Under the pieces are notes generated by a model, which made no database searches, was not told the origin of the DNA, and saw only the letters and a list, made by a program, of their open reading frames with translations. A program made the translations under genes and the position numbers. Below are positions 26,046-33,458 of a stretch of DNA of 64,000 nucleotides, one piece after another; positions within the stretch are counted from its first letter, which is position 1; every line of letters starts with the position of its first letter. Source of the DNA: Arthrobacter_E sp044748305 (lineage in GTDB: Bacteria > Actinomycetota > Actinomycetes > Actinomycetales > Micrococcaceae); contig NZ_JBIVFT010000009.1 in the NCBI RefSeq assembly GCF_044748305.1, positions 115,051-179,050 of the forward strand, read 5' to 3'.

Positions 26046-26978
26046 GTGAGTTTTTCTGAGCGCCCCCAAGCCTTCCTCATGTCCAATCCCCGGGCCGACC
26101 GGGTGAGAGACGTGGCCCGGCTTGCGGGGCGCTCGGCGCGTCTGAAGCGGGGAATGTTCCTTGCTGAGGGGCCACAATCCGTCCGCGAAGCCCTGGTGGC
26201 TCATCGCGAGCGGCTCTCGCGCGGTGAGGAGGGGCTGGTCACCGAGCTGTACGCCAGTCAGGCCTGTCTGGATCGGTACCCGGAGCTCGCCGAGGGCGCT
26301 CCAGGCGTGCAGACCCGGCTCGCCACCGATGAGGTGCTCTCCGCGATGGCGGACACAGTCAACCCGCAGGGCGTTGTGGCCGTGTGCCGTTTTCTGCACC
26401 GCCCGCTGAGCGAGGTGCTCGACGCCGGCCCGCGGCTTCTCGCGGTGCTGTGCCAGGTCCGAGACCCCGGCAATGCCGGAACCGTGCTGCGTGCCGCCGA
26501 TGCGGCCGGCGCGGATGCCGTGATCTACTCGGGTTCCAGCGTGGACATCTACAACCCCAAGGCTGTGCGGTCCACGGCGGGCTCACTGTTCCATCTTCCG
26601 GTGGTGACCGGCGTGGACGTCGCCGAACTCGCTGCTGAATGCGCCGGGCGGGGCATCGGCATTCTGGCTGCAGACGGATACGGCACTCTGGACCTGGATG
26701 CTCTGCAGGACGCCAGCGCGGGCCGGAGGCTCGGCGCAGCTGAGAAATCGACGACCGACGACGCCGCCGGCTCGGCGACGGGGAGCGGCGATTCATATGA
26801 TCTTGCGGCAGCAACCGCCTGGTTCTTCGGGAACGAAGCTCAAGGGCTCTCCGAGGAGGAGATCTCCTTGGCCGATCACCGTGTGGCCGTCCCCGTCTAC
26901 GGCTCCGCTGAGAGCCTGAATCTCGGCACCGCGGCAACTGTCTGCCTCTACGCCAGCGCCCGGGCCCAGCGACGCTGA
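26046..26978 (+). CDS. SpoU/TrmH-family RNA 2'-O-methyltransferase
   Basis: This 310-residue SPOUT methyltransferase probably acts on 23S rRNA, because the family often sits beside rplT. The SpoU motifs are VRDPGNAGTVLRAADAAG (motif 1), WFFGNEAQGLS (motif 2) and ESLNLGTAATVCLYA (motif 3). The N-terminal substrate-binding domain carries LKRGMFLAEGPQSVREAL. A 30-residue Ala/Asp-rich insertion (about 230-260) precedes motif 2. Its start lies 12 bp after rplT, so it is likely co-transcribed. Confidence 0.9.
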   Translation: MSFSERPQAFLMSNPRADRVRDVARLAGRSARLKRGMFLAEGPQSVREALVAHRERLSRGEEGLVTELYASQACLDRYPELAEGAPGVQTRLATDEVLSAMADTVNPQGVVAVCRFLHRPLSEVLDAGPRLLAVLCQVRDPGNAGTVLRAADAAGADAVIYSGSSVDIYNPKAVRSTAGSLFHLPVVTGVDVAELAAECAGRGIGILAADGYGTLDLDALQDASAGRRLGAAEKSTTDDAAGSATGSGDSYDLAAATAWFFGNEAQGLSEEEISLADHRVAVPVYGSAESLNLGTAATVCLYASARAQRR

Positions 26979-27056
26979 ACAGCGCGGTGAACACCTGATT
27001 CCGAGGTACGTCCGCCGCTGCGACATCAACGCCCCGCGGACGGCTCCGGTGGGCAT

Positions 27057-27062
27057 TACCCT
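27057..27062 (+). promoter_or_regulatory. putative -10 of the CDF transporter gene
   Basis: TACCCT would start transcription near 27069, leaving a leader of about 36 nt with AAGGGG before the ATG at 27105. Unlike most promoters of this type here, this transcript is not leaderless. Confidence 0.35.
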
Positions 27063-27104
27063 TGGACGTGACAACGTCTCACTTCTGTGTTTTCAAGGGG
27101 AATC

Positions 27105-28016
27105 ATGTCCGCAAGTGGCGGAACCAAAGCCGTAGTGGCCGCATTGACGGCCAATCTGTCCATCGCTGCGATGAAGTTCGTGGCCTACGCCTTCACCTTC
27201 AGCAGCTCGATGCTCGCCGAGGCCATCCACTCCGTGGCGGATTCCGGCAATCAGATCCTTCTGCTGCTCGGAGGGAAACGTTCACGGCGGGCGGCGGACT
27301 CCGAACATCCCTTCGGCTACGGGAGGGAACGATACATCTACGCCTTCATCGTTTCGATCGTGCTGTTCAGCGTGGGTGGGCTGTTCGCCCTCTATGAGGC
27401 GTACGAGAAGTTCCATGATCCGCACGGCATCGAAGGTCCCTTCTGGTGGGTTCCCCTGGCCGTGTTGCTCGGGGCGATCGTCGCTGAAGGGTTCTCCTTC
27501 CGTACGGCCATCCGCGAGGCCAATCACACGCGAGGCAAGCAGGGATGGATCCCGTTCGTCCGCAATGCCAAGCAGCCAGAGCTCCCGGTGATCCTTCTGG
27601 AGGACTTCGGTGCGCTGATCGGTCTGGTCTTCGCCCTCTTCGGTGTCTCCATGACCCTTGTGACGGGGAACGGCATCTGGGACGCGTTCGGCACCGCGAT
27701 GATCGGGCTCCTCCTGGTGGCGATCGCCATCATCCTGGCGCTGGAGACCAAGTCTCTCTTGATCGGCGAGTCGGCCACCAAAGCCGATATCGCTGCGATC
27801 GAGACGGCGATTCAGGAGGACGGCACCAGGATCATCCACCTCAAGACGCTGCACCTGGGACCCGAAGAGCTTCTTGTGGCGGCGAAGTTCAGTGTCCCGG
27901 AGGGGGCCACGGGCCGGGCCATCGCAGAAGCCATCGACAGCGCCGAGGTGCGGATCCGCGACGCCGTCCCGTCGGCCAGGGTCATCTACCTGGAGCCGGA
28001 CATCTATCGCGGCTGA
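27105..28016 (+). CDS. cation diffusion facilitator family transporter
   Basis: This 303-residue CDF protein exports divalent metal ions (Zn, Fe, Mn or Co) in exchange for protons. Metal-site motifs are HSVADSGNQ in helix 2 and LLEDFGALIG in helix 5. The HPFGYGRERYIYAF block and the Glu instead of His in helix 5 place it with the SLC30A9-like branch. A cytoplasmic ferredoxin-like C-terminal domain follows (LKTLHLGPEELLVAAKFSVPE). The ATG at 27105 has AAGGGG upstream and is preferred to the GTG at 27087. Confidence 0.9.
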   Translation: MSASGGTKAVVAALTANLSIAAMKFVAYAFTFSSSMLAEAIHSVADSGNQILLLLGGKRSRRAADSEHPFGYGRERYIYAFIVSIVLFSVGGLFALYEAYEKFHDPHGIEGPFWWVPLAVLLGAIVAEGFSFRTAIREANHTRGKQGWIPFVRNAKQPELPVILLEDFGALIGLVFALFGVSMTLVTGNGIWDAFGTAMIGLLLVAIAIILALETKSLLIGESATKADIAAIETAIQEDGTRIIHLKTLHLGPEELLVAAKFSVPEGATGRAIAEAIDSAEVRIRDAVPSARVIYLEPDIYRG

Positions 28017-28047
28017 GCAGCGAGAAACTGCGGCGGCGCAGTGAGAC

Positions 28048-28083
28048 GAAGGAGGGGACGACCATCAGGTCTTCCCCTCCTTC
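28048..28083. terminator. terminator between convergent CDF and MFS genes
   Basis: The 11-nt arms GAAGGAGGGGA and TCCCCTCCTTC are perfectly complementary; the interval between them folds further (ACC-ATCA-GGT). It serves convergent genes. Confidence 0.75.
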
Positions 28084-28103
28084 CGTTCATCCGATGCCGG
28101 ACA

Positions 28104-29348
28104 TCAGTGCTGAACGACGTCGTGGTGCGGCGCAGGGTTCACCGGGAACCGGCGCTCGAGACGGCCACTCAGCAAGGCGATGGCGAGGCCGAGGAGCGCC
28201 AGTACGGCGCCGACCAGAGCGGGCGCCGCATAGCCGAAGCCGAGGGCGATGACGACGCCGCCGAGGAACGCGCCGATGGCATTGCCCACGTTGAGTGCGG
28301 CGTGGTTCAGGGACGAGGCCAGGCTGGGAGCATCCGGTGACGCGTCCAGGAGGCGGGTCTGCAGGGGCGTGGTCAGCAGGGATCCGATGCCCCCGACGAC
28401 GAAGACCATGAGCAGTGCGGTCGGCGCCCACTGCACGGCGAAGAAGTAGACCGCGAGAGCGATCGCGATCAGAACCAAGGCGCGATAGATGGCGCCCATG
28501 ACTGACTTGTCTGCGAGACGTCCGCCGATCAGGGTACCGACCACCATGCCCAGGCCGTAGATCGCCACCACCAAGGGGATGAACACCTCGGGAAGGTGGG
28601 TCACCTCGGTCATGGTGTGAGAGATGTACGTGTACGTCGCGAAGAAGCCGCCGAAGCCGATCATGCCCGTCAGGAGGGCCATCCAGACCTGGATGCGCTT
28701 GAGGGCGCCGAGCTCACGTCGGATGCTGGCACCCGGGGTGGCCGGCTCGAAGGGGACGAAGAGGATGATGGCCACGGCACTCAGGAGGGCGATCCCGGAG
28801 ACGAGGGCGAAGAGGAGCTGCCAGCCGAAGTTCTGCCCGAGCCAGGTGGCGAAGGGCACGCCGATGACGTTGGCGACGGTCAGTCCCGTCATCACCATGG
28901 AGATGGCCCAGCCGCGCTTGGTGGCCGGAACCAGGGATGCCGCGATCACCGCCGCGATGCCGAAGTAGGCGCCGTGCGGCAGGCCGGAGATGAAGCGGGA
29001 AAGCGCCATGGCCCCGTAGCTGGAGGCCAGCATGCTTGAGGCGTTGGCCAGTGCGTAGAAGACCATGAGCCCGATGGCCAGTCGCTTCCGGGGAAGACGT
29101 GCGCCGAAGGCCGCGAGCAGTGGAGCACCCACGCAGACGCCGAGGGCGTACGCCGAAATCAAGGTGCCCGCTTGCGGCGTCGTGAGGTGGAGGCCGTGCT
29201 CGACCTCTTTCAGCAGACCCATCATGGCGAACTCGACCGTGCCGATCGCGAATCCGCCCAGGGCCAGCGAGACGACGGCCAGGGTGAGTGCGCGGGTGGA
29301 GATCGGGGTGCGGGCAGCCGCGGTACCGGTCGATTCGGTGGTGGTCAC
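28104..29348 (-). CDS. MFS transporter, DHA1/AraJ-type drug or sugar exporter
   Basis: This 414-residue major facilitator protein has 12 helices. Its N-terminal pattern (LALGGFAIGTVEFAMMGLLKEV, SAYALGVCVGAPLLAAFGARLPRKRLAIGLM, RFISGLPHGAYFGIAAVIAASLV) is typical of the AraJ/YdhP/CmlR-like DHA1 group that exports drugs, sugars or metabolites. The start is a GTG at 29348. The 196 bp before the divergent mutT gene show no other feature than mutT's promoter. Confidence 0.88.
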   Translation of the reverse strand: MTTTESTGTAAARTPISTRALTLAVVSLALGGFAIGTVEFAMMGLLKEVEHGLHLTTPQAGTLISAYALGVCVGAPLLAAFGARLPRKRLAIGLMVFYALANASSMLASSYGAMALSRFISGLPHGAYFGIAAVIAASLVPATKRGWAISMVMTGLTVANVIGVPFATWLGQNFGWQLLFALVSGIALLSAVAIILFVPFEPATPGASIRRELGALKRIQVWMALLTGMIGFGGFFATYTYISHTMTEVTHLPEVFIPLVVAIYGLGMVVGTLIGGRLADKSVMGAIYRALVLIAIALAVYFFAVQWAPTALLMVFVVGGIGSLLTTPLQTRLLDASPDAPSLASSLNHAALNVGNAIGAFLGGVVIALGFGYAAPALVGAVLALLGLAIALLSGRLERRFPVNPAPHHDVVQH

Positions 29349-29530
29349 AGAGAGAGTCCTTGGCTGGGGTTTGAGGGGGAGTGATCACGACATCGGGACC
29401 ATGCGTTGTCCATTGTCTCAACGTCAGAGGCTTTTGTGCTATTTCCGGTGAAAGAACCGCTCGGAAAGCCGTCGGAGACGTTCACCGGGTCGCTCGCCAC
29501 CGTGGGCCCACGTCCGGGCCCCTCGCCACC

Positions 29531-29536
29531 TAGACT
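29531..29536 (+). promoter_or_regulatory. putative -10 of mutT transcript
   Basis: TAGACT lies 8 nt before the ATG of mutT, giving an almost leaderless mRNA. Confidence 0.4.
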
Positions 29537-29544
29537 TAGGACCC

Positions 29545-29976
29545 ATGAGTTCTGTGCAGCGCCTGGTCGTGGGAGCGGCCATCCTTGATTCCCTGGAGCG
29601 CCCTCGCAAACTGCTCTGCGCGCGGCGGACCGCACCAGAGGCTCTTGCCGGTCTTTGGGAGTTCCCTGGTGGCAAGGTCGAGGAGGGTGAACAGGCGGAA
29701 AGCGCCTTGCATCGAGAACTGAGTGAGGAACTCGGAGTGTCGGTGCGCCTCGGCGCAGAAGTGCGATCCGGTACAGCGGATGGCTGGGTTCTGAACGAGA
29801 AGGCCGTCATGAGGGTCTGGCTCGCCGAGCTGGTCAGCGGCACGCCTCAGCCTCTGGAAGACCACGACGAACTTCGCTGGGTGAGCCTAGAAGAGAGCGC
29901 CCTGAACGCCTTGCCGTGGATTCCTGCGGACTTCCCGATCGTGGCCGCCGTCGTGAAGGCGGCGAGCGGATCCTGA
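29545..29976 (+). CDS. mutT: NUDIX hydrolase, MutT type (8-oxo-dGTP diphosphatase)
   Basis: This 143-residue NUDIX protein probably removes oxidised nucleotides. The NUDIX box is GGKVEEGEQAESALHRELSEELGV at about residues 43-66, and the WEFPGGK context just before it is typical of MutT. The substrate is inferred. Its last 90 bases overlap the 3' end of the convergent radical SAM gene. Confidence 0.9.
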   Translation: MSSVQRLVVGAAILDSLERPRKLLCARRTAPEALAGLWEFPGGKVEEGEQAESALHRELSEELGVSVRLGAEVRSGTADGWVLNEKAVMRVWLAELVSGTPQPLEDHDELRWVSLEESALNALPWIPADFPIVAAVVKAASGS

Positions 29977-31116
29977 CAAGCGGTGCCCGCTCTCCGAGGT
30001 GAACTTGCGGGGCTCCGCGCCCTCAGGGCCTCGCCGGTCGGGCATGCTCCCTTGCGGATAGCGGGCCTCTTCGACGCGAGGGTCAGGATGGAACTCGGTA
30101 CCGGAATCCCGCTGCAGCTCCTCATGAGCGAAAGCAGCGGACGGCGGGAAGCCGTGCCGTCGTTTGAAGAACGCCACCCGCTGGGCCAGCCACTTCCGGT
30201 ATCCCGGGTCAGCGTAGGAACCGGGGCCCTTGGGGCCGTTGTAGAGCCGCCGGTACTTTCCGACCAACGCCGGGTGATTCCGGGCCAGCCATGCCATGAA
30301 CCATTCCCGGGTCCCCGGGCGCAGGTACAGGGCCCCAGCCGTCACACCGGTGGCTCCCGCCGCCGCGAGCGAAGCGAAGAGGGAATCCAGCGCCTCATCG
30401 GAATCGCTCAGATACGGCAGAATGGGCATCGCCATGACGCCGCACGGCAGGCCCGCCTCGCGGAGCCGGGACACCAGACGCAGCCGGGCTCGCGGCCCCG
30501 GAGTCCCGGGTTCGATGGCCGCTTGGAGATCCTCGTCCATCATGGCCAGCGAGATGCCCAGCCCGACCGGCACCGACTGGGCCGCCTCCTGGAGCAGGGG
30601 GATGTCCCGGGACAGAAGTGTCCCCTTGGTCAGGATGGAGAAAGGCGTGCCGGAGGAGGCAAGCGCTTCGATGATGCCCGGCATGAGCTGATATCGGCCT
30701 TCAGCCCTCTGATACGGGTCGGTGTTGGTGCCCAGCGCCACGTGTTCGTGTCTCCACGATGCCCGGCCGAGCTCGGCCCGCAGCACCTGTGCCGCGTTGA
30801 CCTTGACGACCACCTGCGAATCGAAGTCGAGGCCCGAGTCGAAGTCCAGATAGCTGTGGCTCTTCCTCGCGAAGCAATACACGCAGGCGTGACTGCAACC
30901 CCGGTAAGGGTTGATGGTCCAGCCGAACGGCATGGTCGACTGAGGCGGGACCTTGTTGAGCACCGATTTCGCGGTGACCTCATGAAAGGTGATTCCCGCA
31001 AACTCGGGCGTTGAGATGGAACGCAGCAGGCCTGCCATCGGCAGTAGCGGGGCGGCAGCCGGGGCAGTGGCATCATCCACCAATGCCGGTTGGAGTGCCT
31101 GTGCGTCCCATCTCAT
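29887..31116 (-). CDS. radical SAM protein, Rv2578c / spore-photoproduct-lyase-like family
   Basis: This 409-residue radical SAM protein has the cluster motif C74-x3-C78-x2-C81 in PYRGCSHACVYCFARKSHSYLDF. The surrounding NPYRGC-H-C-YC pattern and the TKGTLLSRDIPLL and PILPYLSDSDE blocks are those of the Rv2578c family, distantly related to spore photoproduct lyase. It has a perfect SOS box in its promoter, so a DNA-damage role is likely, though no activity is established here. The C-terminal 60-70 residues are Arg/Gly/Ser-rich and run into mutT; they may be spurious extension. Confidence 0.87.
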   Translation of the reverse strand: MRWDAQALQPALVDDATAPAAAPLLPMAGLLRSISTPEFAGITFHEVTAKSVLNKVPPQSTMPFGWTINPYRGCSHACVYCFARKSHSYLDFDSGLDFDSQVVVKVNAAQVLRAELGRASWRHEHVALGTNTDPYQRAEGRYQLMPGIIEALASSGTPFSILTKGTLLSRDIPLLQEAAQSVPVGLGISLAMMDEDLQAAIEPGTPGPRARLRLVSRLREAGLPCGVMAMPILPYLSDSDEALDSLFASLAAAGATGVTAGALYLRPGTREWFMAWLARNHPALVGKYRRLYNGPKGPGSYADPGYRKWLAQRVAFFKRRHGFPPSAAFAHEELQRDSGTEFHPDPRVEEARYPQGSMPDRRGPEGAEPRKFTSESGHRLSGSARRLHDGGHDREVRRNPRQGVQGALF

Positions 31117-31122
31117 GCAAGT

Positions 31123-31151
31123 ATTCGAACATATGTTCGAATCAACTTCAA
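31123..31151 (-). promoter_or_regulatory. SOS-controlled leaderless promoter of the radical SAM gene
   Basis: On the minus strand, TTGAAG (31146-31151) and TCGAAT (31123-31128) are exactly 17 bp apart. The latter ends 6 nt before the ATG at 31116. The SOS box fills the spacer and half of the -10. Confidence 0.65.
31125..31140. promoter_or_regulatory. perfect SOS box (LexA site)
   Basis: TCGAAC-ATAT-GTTCGA is identical to the actinobacterial SOS consensus and is a complete palindrome. It is the best LexA site in the window, better than those of recA and lexA. Confidence 0.92.
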
Positions 31152-31170
31152 GGGGGTGGTGCGAAACGGT

Positions 31171-31806
31171 TCAGGCGATGGCCCAGCGGACCGCCACCGA
31201 TACCGTCACTTCCTCCTCGCCTGGCTGCACTCCGGCCCCGCCACCGGCCAGGGCCGCCCGCGCGAACACCGGCGATGGCAGGGGAGAGGGCAACGATCCT
31301 TCGTCCACCGAGAGCACCTCGCCCAGCCGGGTGCCGGAGGCCTCGGCAAGCTGCCGGGCCCGGTCCACTGCATCCGTCCACGCCGCGTCGCGTGCTCGTC
31401 GGACGGCCTCGGCAGGGTCGGACACCGAGAGGGAGAAGCTTTCCAGGCGCAGCTGCTCACCGCCGGCGTCCATCGCCTCCTGGAGGACCGACGCGGCCTG
31501 CGGGAGCGAACGGATCACCACACGGAGGCCTCCCTGTGCCACGTAGCCGAGAAGGCCGGCGTCGTTGCCGTCCTTCCAGCGCCGTTCCGCACGCAATGAG
31601 CGGCCTGAGGTTGCGACGTCGACAGGCTGGACCCCGGCCGCATGCAGGGCGTTGACGACGGCGGTGAGCCGGTCCTCGGACCCGCGGAACGCGCCTGCCA
31701 CGGTTGGTTCCAGGCATTCGACACTCACGTGGGCCACCGCCGTGTCCGGGGCGGTCAGGGCACTGCCGTGCCCCGTGACGGAAATACTGCGTGCTGATGA
31801 TTCCAT
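31171..31806 (-). CDS. SIMPL-domain (DUF541) protein
   Basis: This 211-residue protein belongs to the SIMPL/DUF541 family (ISVTGHGSALTAPDTAVAHVSVE at the N-terminus; ARDAAWTDAVDRARQLAEASGTRLGEVLSV at about 145-175; EEEVTVSVAVRWAI at the end). No signal peptide is visible, so it is probably cytoplasmic. The molecular role of the family is unclear. The ATG at 31806 has GGAGGA upstream, and the gene follows the HExxH gene by 13 bp on the same strand. Confidence 0.85.
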   Translation of the reverse strand: MESSARSISVTGHGSALTAPDTAVAHVSVECLEPTVAGAFRGSEDRLTAVVNALHAAGVQPVDVATSGRSLRAERRWKDGNDAGLLGYVAQGGLRVVIRSLPQAASVLQEAMDAGGEQLRLESFSLSVSDPAEAVRRARDAAWTDAVDRARQLAEASGTRLGEVLSVDEGSLPSPLPSPVFARAALAGGGAGVQPGEEEVTVSVAVRWAIA

Positions 31807-31819
31807 GGGTTCCTCCGGA

Positions 31820-32263
31820 TCACTCGTGCGCTGTGTGATGATCGCGGCCGGGATGACCGGCCGTCTGGGGCCCAATATAGCCGCCGGCCTCCAAACCTGC
31901 GCCCCGTTCGAACGGGTTGGCCAGCGCCGGGCTCCCGGTGCGCACCTGAGACCAGGCTGCGCACAGGCCGTAGAGCGGGAGGAAAGGCAGCCCGAGGCAG
32001 AAGGCGTACTGCCAGGAATGTGTCGCCTCGTGTCCCAGGAGTACCGGATCTGCGCTCAGGTCAAGGCCTGGTCGGGAAAGGATCACCGAGCCCAGAGTGA
32101 ACGCGCCGGACGGAGGATATCCCCAGGAGTAATCCTGCGCGAGCCAAAGCCCTTCGGGGGCCCGTGCGAGACGGCAGCCGGCCGCGCGGGCGACGGCGAG
32201 GCCCAGGGGAGTGCTCAGGTTCAGCCAGTTCAAGGCCATGCGCAACCGCCACCATCCGGACAT
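31820..32263 (-). CDS. small HExxH-motif protein, putative metallopeptidase-like
   Basis: I do not recognise a named family with certainty. The 147-residue protein has a canonical zincin motif in GHEATHSWQYAF (HEATH = HExxH) at about residues 78-82. Further on, NPFERGAGLEAGGYI could supply a third ligand. A hydrophobic stretch (FCLGLPFLPLYGLCAAW) follows the motif. The zinc site and any peptidase activity are inferred. It is probably co-transcribed with the SIMPL gene. Confidence 0.72.
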   Translation of the reverse strand: MSGWWRLRMALNWLNLSTPLGLAVARAAGCRLARAPEGLWLAQDYSWGYPPSGAFTLGSVILSRPGLDLSADPVLLGHEATHSWQYAFCLGLPFLPLYGLCAAWSQVRTGSPALANPFERGAGLEAGGYIGPQTAGHPGRDHHTAHE

Positions 32264-32269
32264 GCGCCC

Positions 32270-32275
32270 AGCCTA
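32270..32275 (-). promoter_or_regulatory. putative -10 of leaderless HExxH-gene transcript
   Basis: On the minus strand this is TAGGCT, 6 nt before the ATG at 32263. Confidence 0.45.
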
Positions 32276-32394
32276 GTCGGCAGCGTCGTTCCGCCCTGCG
32301 GACCACCGCGAGAGGACACTCAAGGACCCTCTAGACTTGTCAATAGGGTGTTCACGCGCCCGCCACCAACCCCTGCGATGTGAGAACACGGTAC

Positions 32395-33456
32395 ATGTCT
32401 GAGACCACGAAGGAAGTCATGGCTCCCAGCCCGCTCGACGAACAGGCTCTTCAGGGAGCCGTCGCCGAGGCGCTTGAGGCCTTCGCCGCAGCCGCCGATC
32501 TGGAACAGCTCAAGGCTGCACGGCTGGCCCACACCGGTGAGAAGTCGCCGTTGAGCCAGGCCAACGCCGCCATCCGAGAGCTGTCCAAGGAACAGAAGAG
32601 TGCCGCCGGCAAGCTGATCGGTGCCGCCCGCGGCCAGGTGAACAAGGCCCTCGCCGCCCGCGCACGCGTGCTGGAGGAGGAGAACGACGCGCGGATCCTC
32701 CTCGAGGAGACCGTCGACGTCACAGCCGCCCCGCGCCGTCGTCGCGCCGGTGCACGCCACCCGCTGTCCACGCTGCAGGAACAGGTCAGCGACATCTTCG
32801 TGGGCATGGGCTGGGAGATCGCCGAAGGCCCCGAACTCGAGTCCGAGTGGTTCAACTTCGACGCCCTGAACTTCCAGCCGGACCACCCGGCGCGCGAAAT
32901 GCAGGACACCTTCTTCGTCGAGCCTCCCGAAGCCCATCTCCTGCTGCGCACTCACACCTCGCCGGTCCAGGTCCGTTCCATGCTGGAGCGGGAGCTGCCT
33001 GTCTACGTGTTGTGCCCCGGGAAGGTCTTCCGCACCGACGAGATCGACGCCACGCACACCCCGGTGTTCCACCAGTTCGAGGGCCTCGCCATCGACAAGG
33101 GCCTCTCCATGGCCGATCTGCGCGGCACGTTGGAGCACTTCGCCCGGCAGATGTTCGGCGCGGAGGCGAAGATCCGGCTGCGCCCGAACTACTTCCCCTT
33201 CACCGAGCCGAGCGCGGAGCTTGACATCTGGCACCCGGGTGCCAAGGGCGGCCCGCAATGGATCGAGTGGGGCGGCTGCGGCATGGTCAACCCGAATGTG
33301 CTCCGCGCGGCCGGGATCGACCCGGAGGAATACTCCGGCTTCGCGTTCGGCATGGGCATTGAACGCACCCTCATGTTCCGCAATGAAGTGCCTGATATGC
33401 GGGACATGATCGAGGGCGATATTCGTTTCAGCGAGCACTTCGGGATGGAGATCTAA
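32395..33456 (+). CDS. pheS: phenylalanine--tRNA ligase alpha subunit
   Basis: PheS is the catalytic class II subunit of the alpha2-beta2 enzyme. The 353-residue protein has an N-terminal coiled coil (about 15-100, ARLAHTGEKSPLSQAN), then motif 2 (FRTDEIDATHTPVFHQFEGLAID) and motif 3 (GFAFGMGIERTLMFRNEVPDMR). The ATG at 32395 (MSETTKEV) is chosen over the GTG 15 bp upstream. A possible -10, TAGACT, at 32332-32337 would give a leader of about 50 nt. pheT follows after 2 bp. Confidence 0.97.
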   Translation: MSETTKEVMAPSPLDEQALQGAVAEALEAFAAAADLEQLKAARLAHTGEKSPLSQANAAIRELSKEQKSAAGKLIGAARGQVNKALAARARVLEEENDARILLEETVDVTAAPRRRRAGARHPLSTLQEQVSDIFVGMGWEIAEGPELESEWFNFDALNFQPDHPAREMQDTFFVEPPEAHLLLRTHTSPVQVRSMLERELPVYVLCPGKVFRTDEIDATHTPVFHQFEGLAIDKGLSMADLRGTLEHFARQMFGAEAKIRLRPNYFPFTEPSAELDIWHPGAKGGPQWIEWGGCGMVNPNVLRAAGIDPEEYSGFAFGMGIERTLMFRNEVPDMRDMIEGDIRFSEHFGMEI

Positions 33457-33458
33457 GC

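Noticed and set aside
31906..31915. GTTCGAAC palindrome as a LexA site
   Set aside because: It lacks the 4-bp spacer of the SOS consensus and lies inside the HExxH gene.
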